Source of the DNA: Saturnia japonica
Taxonomy: Eukaryota; Arthropoda; Insecta; Lepidoptera; Saturniidae
Assembly (NCBI GenBank): GCA_033032175.1
Contig: CM065312.1
Coordinates: 7,626,001 to 7,690,000 of the forward strand
Direction: 5' to 3'
DNA length: 64,000 bases
In this document: positions 56,068-64,000 of the stretch, one piece after another
Layout of the letters: each line of letters opens with the position of its first letter
Position numbering within the stretch: the first letter of the stretch is position 1
The notes under the pieces: model-generated
Told to the model about the DNA's origin: nothing
Databases searched by the model: none
Seen by the model: the letters and a program-made list of their open reading frames with translations, nothing else
Translations under genes and position numbers: made by a program

Positions 56068-56465
56068 ACTAGCGGTGTGTCCGCGGTTCTGCACACGTTT
56101 GTAGTGTAGTAGTTATTATTACTGATACTGTTGACAATTCATATGCCGTATCAATTGGGGAATGAATGGTATGTATTTCTCGTGTACAATTTTCATCAAA
56201 ATCGGTTGAAAATTAGTATTTTCTTCTACGAATTCTAATATATTATTGACTATTCCTATAGCCTCTAATTATTATGCTATGACGTATGCTTCCCGTCTAC
56301 AAAATTTGATCAGAGCCGTTTGAGAATTAATGAAAAAATAATTTTTTGAACTTCTTTTTTTACAGTTTGTAGAAGTAATGTTCGAATTTTTATTGCCCAT
56401 CAATTATGTAATTAGGTACTTATACTTCTCGTGTACAAAATTTCATTAAAATCGGTTAAGAATAA

Positions 56466-56496
<31 letters not shown>

Positions 56497-56740
56497 ACGT
56501 TTCCTAAATTGTTATTGAAAATTCACATAGCTATAAGAATCATCAACAATACATAAAGACATAGAAAAATACTTGTAGTAAAAGATTTAGATGAAATTTT
56601 GTACACGGGAAGTATACTAATAATATGTCATTTCTCAACTGATAAACTATATGAACTGACAATAATATGAGTAAAAAATAAATAACGTCTAGGTAAATAC
56701 TGCGTAAAAAACGCGTGCGGAGCTGCAGGCTCAACGCTAG
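56068..56740. repeat. Helitron-like repeat (unit 3)
   Basis: Counterpart of 48409-49075, with a longer poly-T run near 56,470. Confidence 0.5.
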
Positions 56741-57566
56741 TTGATTATAAAACTTATTATTGATTATATATTAAACATGCAGAATTTGTGCATATAGATA
56801 TTAATGACATTTTATTTAGGCTTGAACCTGGGGTTCTTATGTGATTTTCATTTTATTTCATAAAGCTTAATAAAATGAAATTAATAATAAGTATACGTAT
56901 GTAACTAAAAGAAAAATCTTTAATTAAGGCGATATCATATTTTTTTATTCATAAATTCGATCAAACGTTTATATTACATAACTCAGTGTTTGATTACTAA
57001 TCACAGAGTATTTAGGTATTCTGTTTACTAGTTTTTCATATATGAATGAATGAATTACTATTTTCTAGTACTTACGTAATTTTATTAAAAAATAATGAAC
57101 ATATAAAAAATATACAGCTTATGTGGACTGTACGTGCCAGAAAAACATAACTAAGTTTAACTAACATCTTGTAAGTTATTTGAATTGATTGTATTATTAT
57201 TGTAATAGGTTCGTGTAGTAGTGAAATAGTTTTGACTATAAAAATTACAAAAAATAATTATTAGCAGAGCACATTAAAAAGTAAGAAGGATTGGAATCTT
57301 TGAGTGTAGAAACTTATTGAGAAAGAAAAAATGTAACATTGAGTCAATTTTAATTTGAAGGCTTTTTATATTTCTGAGTATTATTTACATTATGTACATC
57401 TTTTATTGTAATTATTGCTACATTGTCCATCGGAATTAAAAAAAGGGATAATTCACACAAAGTTGGTAAAGGTAAGTAGCACAGTAAGCAAACTTAATCA
57501 CGTTTCCATCAACGATATTATTATTTAAACAACAAAAATCGTAGTATATTTTAGGTTTCATTAAAA

Positions 57567-57830
57567 AAATTTTTTTTTATTTTATTTTGTATTTATTTAT
57601 TTATTAAAACTTAAATTTACAACTTAAATTTTAACAATGGCTCCAAACTAGGCATGCCTGTGTCTTGGGAACCTTACATACGAGTTACCATTTTATACTT
57701 ACTCATAATAACATCTGAAATCATTACATTACACATTACTTATTCATTATACTACATACCATACCGTTATATAGTATGCAATACAGACACATATTTTATA
57801 CTACATAAACATAATTATATAAAACATATA
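57567..57830 (-). mobile_element. 3' fragment of a non-LTR element in 3' flank of copy 4
   Basis: Same insertion at the same place as 49900-50165. Confidence 0.6.
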
Positions 57831-58010
57831 AAAATACAAATAGTGTAGGTGTCTAAAATATTTATTAATTATTTACATCATTTACAATAAATATTTACAT
57901 TATCTTTGTATAAATACTGAATCAACACAATATGAAAGATGATCATTTCGGAATTATTAAAGACAGTGTTTTGAAAAATATCTACAAGATTTTTATATGA
58001 AGTTTTTATT

Positions 58011-59403
58011 TTACCACAGATATTTTCCTCCGTAACTGCCATATCCGTAACCACTATGTCCGTAACCATAGCCGCCGTAAGAACGAGCAGGGGAATAAGA
58101 GTACGAGGCAACAGGGGCGACATAGGAGCTGACAGCTGGAGCAGAGTGAACATAGCGAGACACTGATGAGATAGCTGGTGCGTATGCGATCGATCTTACG
58201 ATAGGAGCCGAGTAAGTTCTATAGGTAGGGGCAATTCCATAACTGCCATGACCACCGTAACCGCCATGGCCGTACGAGCCGTAGCCGTAACCGGAAGAGT
58301 ATCCTAGGCCGTTGCCGTAAAGGTAGCTAGCTTGAGCTACACCGACGAGGCAGACAATAGCTACGATCTGAAAAAAAAGTTTGAAAGGATTTCATTAGTG
58401 TTGCATTTTTATGAGTCGGATTACTTACGAATTATTTGATGGAAACTATGCAGAGATCATAAAGCGTTAAGATTAGGTACCTAATAAACATGACGTTTAA
58501 AGTGCTCTGAAAAAGTATCGAATGAAAGTAGTAGGTACTTAGATAATAATATAGTTGGTGTAGAAATGTCTATTGATATAGTAATTCAACAACAAATAAC
58601 TCCAAAAATTTTAACCCGCGTGCTAACAACGTGATGAAGTTAACTAGCAATGACAGCCGCTACGAAATAAACCTCTAGTCGACTAATTTGCTGATGATTG
58701 GAATCGCTGATGAATGGAAATTATTGTGTATCACATTGATTGCTTTATATTTGATTTCCAGTCATTGGACTTAAATATTATACAGCCTATTTCACTCACT
58801 CCCACAGTTATTAAGACGAATCTAAAGACATCTCATATGCTAAAATCCGTAATGCCGTCAAAGAATTCCTACTTTTTCTCAGTAGGGTAAAAAGAAAACC
58901 AACTTCAATGATTTTGAGGAGTTGCCTTGTAATTCGACGTTCCAGTGCCATTGAAATTAAAATGGGAGCACCGTTAAAGTATCTCCTTTCCAACGAAAAA
59001 AGAACCATATAAATCGGTTCATAAAAAAAAAACAAGTAATACCTGAACATCCATAAATAAAATCATTTGAATTGAAGTCAGTTAAAAATCAAAATATACT
59101 TTTCCAAAATATTCCGTGCGTTACTAATAATCAACTAGAATTTATTTGGTTGCAGTCGCACACTTGTTAAGCTGTAGTACTGTTTCTAGTATTAACGATT
59201 TCTAACAGAAAATGTAAACGTATTCACCCATTTTTAGACCATAGGTAGACAACGTAACTTATTTATTTCACTGGGAATTAATCATCTTTCTGACAACGAA
59301 AAGAAATTTTGACTTATCCATATTAAAAACTAAGTCAGCTATAAATTTGTATTTTAATCTATAATTACAGTAAAAATGTATATCAGCTTACCTTAGCGAT
59401 CAT
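58011..59403 (-). CDS. Gly/Tyr-rich cuticular protein, array copy 4
   Basis: Exon 1 is 59392-59403 (M-I-A-K, donor GTAAGC) and exon 2 is 58011-58367 (acceptor TTTTTTTCAG), giving 122 residues. No ATG lies in frame in the exon, so the gene is easily missed without the micro-exon. The signal peptide is MIAK-IVAIVCLVGVAQA, with Ile where copies 1-3 have Phe. The mature part matches copy 1 closely and ends GGKYLW. The 1,024-bp intron is unlike that of copies 1-3 beyond a few words, so copy 4 is a separate lineage in its 5' half. It is head to head with copy 5. Confidence 0.86.
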
Positions 59404-59728
59404 TTTGATGTGTATTGTTTGAGTTAGATGTGTTGAATGCTTCTTGATGTAAGAATAACAATTTATATACACCAACTCAACAGAATTTCGGAATCAAAGC
59501 GACCTCGACATTGTCATAACTAGAGGTTTTTGTTAAATTAGAGCATAATTTTATTGTAACACAAATGTTTAAAATTTTATTTTGAAATTATTATTTTTTA
59601 CAGTTCTTTTAACGAAGCTGAGAATTGTTTACCTTCCACTGAAGGAGTCTATTCTATTGCTTTGAGACTTGATTTGTTTCCTTATCTAAGATAAATACAT
59701 CAATATAGCGTGTACTACAGTTGACAGT
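59404..59728 (-). promoter_or_regulatory. Promoter region of copy 4
   Basis: TATATAAA at 59462-59469 on the minus strand, 59 bp before the start codon. Upstream blocks GAGGTCGCTTTG, TCTCAGCTTCGTTAAAAGAA, CTCAAAGCAATAGAA and TGTCAACTGTAGTACACG recur in copies 1-3 and 5. GGAAACAAATCAAGTCTCAA is shared only with copy 5. Confidence 0.6.
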
Positions 59729-59744
59729 AGGAAAAAGAATTTTA

Positions 59745-60650
59745 ATATGTTAAATTTTTATTAATTCTCAACCGATTTCGATGAAGTCTCAGTGATGGAA
59801 AGCTTATGATAATCCATAATCTATTAGTATCCATAATCTATTAGTAGTAATTTATATTATATATCATTCCTCAATTGATAGACTGTATGAATTGTCATTA
59901 TTATGAGTAAAAATAAAATTACGGGACGAAAATAATTATAATTACTCCATAATAAAGGTGTGCGAGCTACGAGGCGTTGCTAGTCTATATTAATAAATCT
60001 GTGGTTGTCTGTATAGTATATATATTAAATGTATTTTTTTTTCTACCATCGGGATATCTATCGATATAACCTATATAAAGAACACTGATTACAAGTACTC
60101 CGGATTAAACGCAAAAAGAGCTTGACCTATTTTTATGAAATTATGTACAAGTGATGCCTAGGCATTGACCAATGACAAAGGTCAAATGATGAGCTATATG
60201 AATTGTCAAATTACAGACAGAGACAGAAAGAGGCGTTGCATTTATAACATCTATATGAAAAGATTATCTATTTTAGGAATTGTAATAGCGATGTCCCCCC
60301 CGCGGCTCCGCATGCGTGTATAACGCAGTAACTATTTTCAACCTGTAATTTTACTTTCACACACATTATAATCAATTTATATAGCATATATATATATATA
60401 GTTAATTAAGGCATGGCATTTACTTCTCGTATACAATTTTCATCAAAATCGATTGAGAATTATTATAATTATTTCAACGATTTATAAAAGTGTTATTGAA
60501 AATTCTTTTAGACTATCAAAAATTAAGTGTTATAGTATTAATTTTATACATTCCCGTGTATAAAATTTCACAAGAATTCATCAATTAAATCCGAATATAC
60601 AAACAGAAAAATAAAATATTCGTGGCCAGTGTCCTTTATATAGTAATGTC
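59745..60650. repeat. Helitron-like repeat fragments between copies 4 and 5
   Basis: A GCGAGCTACGAGGCGTTGCT end followed by AG at about 59,965 and a GCGGCTCCGCATGCGTGTAT start at about 60,303, both followed or preceded by TTTCATCAAAATCGATT-type words. They are diverged copies of the family at 41.7 and 48.4 kb. Confidence 0.45.
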
Positions 60651-62667
60651 TGTTGGGAAATTAGGATAACAAATTTATATTATACATACAGAACTAAAGA
60701 TGTAATTGATGAATACAATTTTATCAGTCAACTTAATCAATTTATTAATTCTTTCAAATGTACAAATTCTTTTGTAAACACTCCACGTATCATATCAACA
60801 TTTTATAATATCGTAAAGTAAATCCATGATATATATTATATATTTATACATATATTTTTTCTGATTTGTATAGAGTAGCACATGTAACAAAAATACACCT
60901 AAGAATTACCAACGGAACATAATATGCTAAATAAATAATTTATGAAGAAACACATTCGTATTAAGTAGTGTAATACTTGTGCATTGAACAAATTAAATTA
61001 TAATTAAAATAATAAAACATCATAATAATATGCAATTATATGTTTGGAGCACATATAATTTACACTAAGAAATGACTAATAAGAGTCAATTAGTTGTAAT
61101 ACATAACAATAAATCGAATCACTGAACACGAAACAACCGCGGGGCGTATTTATAACACACGTCGATACATTTACGAAATAATATAAACAGATTACTTACA
61201 TACTATTTGTCGTGACTTGCTAACGAAGTGGTTGGTTGACCCGGGTCAATACACTTTTAAATATACATATAAATAATTCTCAGACACCAAGTAGCTTTTG
61301 TTATTTCAGTTAATTTTATTTATATTTTAAGATTAGTTAGGTTTTACATATCATAATAAAATTAAAAATAGAGAAAACAGTAAAAGTGAGTTTCCAGGAC
61401 CAAATTAACAATAATAAATAACCTTTATCCGTCCTACTGCTAAGCAAAGGCCACTTTCCAGTTTTCACCCAATACTAATTTCTACGTGATGTAGGGGATT
61501 GTTGATACTATTAGTATCTTATTACTATTTGAGTCCTATAAGTTGTACAGTTGTCTGTTTTAAATGAAATAGTCATGTGCGACATTCTCGTAATTATATT
61601 GGTAAACATTTATTTATTAAATATAAATTATTTTCGTCTCGTAAGCTTATTTTTACTCATTTTCTTGACATTTTATATAACTTTGCGATTGAGAAATTAC
61701 ATAATTATACCTACTTCTTGTAGCAGATTATGGGCCGGTAGCGCAGTGGAAGTTATTTGTAGTAATAAATAAAACCAGCATATAAAAGTAAAGAACAGGA
61801 AAGAACATATATATATATATATGGTAGCAAAGATCTTTTTTACACAACAAAAGAGAACTGTGTGACACATACCAAATTTAAAATATGGAAGGTACAAATT
61901 TATTATAAAAGAGTATCTACTCAATACTTCTCATCTACAAAATGTCATCAAATCTGTTGTAAATAGATATTTTTTAAATCTATTTCTAAAGTTATTCTTG
62001 ACGATACAAATAGTCGATCAATTTTGGAATGATATACTTCTCGTGTACAAAATAATATAACATAACGAAAATCGATGGAGAATGATTATAAATATCATTT
62101 AATTTCCGATTTTTTTTTCTATTAGTATTATTGAATATCCTTTTAGAATATCAATTAAAAAAAAATCATCGACTGAGAATTTATGTTTTTTTTTTAAATA
62201 TATACTTTTTTATCATTTCTGAAAGTATTATTAACGTTGCTTAAAGGAAGTGACATAAAATTGCTGTTTACAAAATTGGTTAATAATTACATAAGCACGT
62301 GTTACGACAGTTGCGCTCGAGTGTCAGTTATCTCATTATGCTTAGCGTGTCACCATCTTGGACAACATCATGACTTAACATCGGCTGAGATTGTAGCCAT
62401 AACGCTAAAATCAATAAAAACGATAAATATTCCATCTTAGATAGTGTTTAAGAAAACCTCAAACTTTATGTAAGTAGACTTTATAATAATTTGAATTTGA
62501 TGGTTTAAATCAATATTGAAATATTATGTTTTTATTATTTTCCTTCTTGATATTTGTCCACATAATATGAGATCATTTGATGTTAAAAAATATATTAAGA
62601 AGTAGACTAAGTCATTTTTATATGCTAAATAAGAATAGAATAATCAAAAAAGAGACATATATCTTAA
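60651..62667. other. AT-rich spacer between the head-to-head genes
   Basis: No gene. Simple TA repeats occur near 60,390 and 61,808. A tRNA-like A-box at 61,734-61,748 has no B box. Confidence 0.4.
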
Positions 62668-63039
62668 ATGTCAACTGTGTGTAGTACACGATACCTTATA
62701 AACTATAACATTATATGTTAACTAAGGAAACAAATCAAGTCTCAAATCAATAGAAACCAAAAATAAACACCTTCCATTAAGCAAGGCGGTTATGGAAAGC
62801 AAACCAACCTCACCTTCAGTCTTTCATTCATTTCAAAAAATATAATTTAAATTTCATAACAGAATTCTGAATATTTGTATTACAAAAAAAAATGCTCTAA
62901 TTAAACTTTAAAAACTTCTAGATATAACAATGTCTAGGTCGTTTTGTTTCCGAAATTCTATTAAATAGGTACCTATATAAACTGTTATTCTTACTTCAAG
63001 AAGCATTCAACACATCTAACTCAAACAATACTCATCAAA
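62668..63039 (+). promoter_or_regulatory. Promoter region of copy 5
   Basis: An inverted counterpart of 59,404-59,728: TGTCAACTGT, GGAAACAAATCAAGTCTCAA, ACTTCTAGATATAACAATGT and GTTTCCGAAATTCTAT. TATATAAA lies at 62974-62981, and CATCAAGAAGC-like and CACATCTAACTCAAACAATA follow as the leader. Confidence 0.6.
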
Positions 63040-63577
63040 ATGATCGCTAAGGTAAGCAGATGTACATTTTTAACGGTAATTGTGAATTATATTGTAATAA
63101 CTGTGTATGACTCATAACATGACTCTGTATGGTTGTCATCTCAGACTTCGCAAATAACCTGAATAATTAAAATATAACACTAATTTCCCTTTAAACTTTT
63201 TTCAGTTAGTAGCTATTGTCTGCCTCGTCGGTGTAGCTCAAGCTAGCTACCTTTACGGCAACGGCCTAGGATACTCTTCCGGTTACGGCTACGGCTCGTA
63301 CGGCCATGGTGGTTACGGTGGTCATGGCAGTTATGGAATTGCCCCTACCTATAGAACTTACTCGGCTCCTATCGTAAGATCGATCGCATACGCACCAGCT
63401 ATCTCATCAGTGTCTGGTTATGTTCACTCTGCTCCAGCTGTCAGCTCCTATGTCGCCCCTGTTGCCTCGTACTCTTATTCCCCTGCTCTTTCTTACGGCG
63501 GCTATGGTTACGGACGTGGTGGTTACGGACACGGTGGTTACGGATATGGCAGTCACGGTGGAAGATATCTGTTGTAA
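63040..63577 (+). CDS. Gly/Tyr-rich cuticular protein, array copy 5 (inverted)
   Basis: Exon 1 is 63040-63051 (M-I-A-K, donor GTAAGC) and exon 2 is 63206-63577 (acceptor ACTTTTTTCAG), giving 127 residues. The intron is only 154 bp. The signal peptide MIAK-LVAIVCLVGVAQA is followed by the family core. It differs from the others in SVSGYVHS for SVSRYVHS, an extra GYGRGGYGHGG segment near the end, and a C terminus GGRYLL in which the family's last Trp codon TGG reads TTG. AATAAA is at 63743-63748. It is the most diverged copy and the only one on the plus strand. Confidence 0.85.
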
Positions 63578-63742
63578 ACACAAAACTTGCGGATATTTTT
63601 CAAAACACTGTCTTCAATAATTCCTAAATGAACATTTTTGAGTTTGTGTTGATTCAGTATTTATAAAAATTAATGTATAGTACGATAAAAGTTACGCATG
63701 TGATAATTATGCTATTATACTGCAATATTTCTTGTAAAATAT

Positions 63743-63748
63743 AATAAA
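63743..63748 (+). promoter_or_regulatory. Polyadenylation signal of copy 5
   Basis: AATAAA about 165 nt after the stop. The 3' untranslated region shares CAAAACACTGTCTT and TGTGTTGATTCAGTATTTAT with copies 1, 2 and 4. Confidence 0.55.
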
Positions 63749-64000
63749 TCATTTAAATACCTACCATATTTGTATTATTTAAGAGTAAACTAAAATATTG
63801 TACATTTTTTGGTTGTTGTTAAAAGTATAATATCGTCGATGAAAACATGATTTGAATAAGAACTAACAATAAAAAAAAAACAAAAAAAATAAAAAAAATC
63901 AAATAATAATCAGAAATACAAAAAATCCCTAAAATTTTGGTGTTACTCAATATTACATTTTTTCTTTCCCAATAAGTTTCTTCACTCAGATCCCATTCCT
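63749..64000. other. Right edge, A-rich, no gene
   Basis: A-rich simple sequence near 63,870-63,900; nothing else recognised. Confidence 0.4.

Larger units (their letters stand above)
50535..57866. repeat. Tandem duplication, second unit
   Basis: Nearly identical to about 42,870-50,213. Sampled differences are single bases, e.g. one change in the 450-bp solo LTR. Confidence 0.85.

Noticed and set aside
61732..61800. tRNA-like A-box (GCCGGTAGCGCAGTGG)
   Set aside because: No B box (GTTCRA-type) or cloverleaf pairing follows within tRNA distance.

Overview
The window is AT-rich arthropod nuclear DNA, most likely from a moth or butterfly. The main evidence is a run of small secreted cuticle-protein genes in which a tiny first coding exon (M-x-x-K) is followed by an intron and one long low-complexity exon. 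The transposon mix (RTE and Jockey-like non-LTR elements, BEL/Pao, Helitron-like repeats) fits the same origin. I see no rRNA, tRNA or CRISPR. Species and family assignments come from recognising sequence patterns; no database was searched.

Left part (1-16.5 kb): a broken RTE-type non-LTR element runs off the left edge. A Helitron-like repeat and a Jockey-like 3' scrap follow in otherwise empty DNA. Next come an Ala/Pro/Tyr-rich cuticle gene (8426-9676, +), a broken non-LTR reverse transcriptase interrupted by a 280-bp insertion, a secreted Ser/Thr/Pro-rich protein gene (12785-13930, +), an RTE 3' fragment, and a complete 1-kb non-autonomous LTR element with 270-bp LTRs.

Middle (16.7-32 kb): a complete 6,249-bp BEL/Pao retrotransposon with one intact 1,722-residue Gag-Pol frame and 179-bp LTRs that differ at one position. 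After it come two more cuticle genes on the minus strand (23566-24590, 24988-26195) and a dead Crypton-like tyrosine recombinase fragment with one in-frame stop.

Right part (32-64 kb): five paralogues of one Gly/Tyr-rich cuticle gene. Copies 1-4 are on the minus strand (exon 2 at 32.5, 42.5, 50.2 and 58.0 kb). Copy 5 (63.0 kb) is inverted, so copies 4 and 5 are head to head. Copies 1-3 each carry a long 5' flank built from the same transposon debris. The flanks of copies 2 and 3 are a nearly identical tandem duplication with a period of about 7.66 kb. Insertions and deletions shared by different subsets of copies let the order of duplication be read. Copy 3 looks like a crossover chimera of copies 2 and 4 and has lost its normal C terminus.

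The genes together probably supply structural cuticle proteins under similar promoters, each with a TATA box about 60 bp before a 12-nt first coding exon. The least expected signals are a 10-bp-period array of heat-shock-element-like pentamers repeated upstream of copies 1-3, and a 137-bp block that is identical in all three flanks while its surroundings have diverged.
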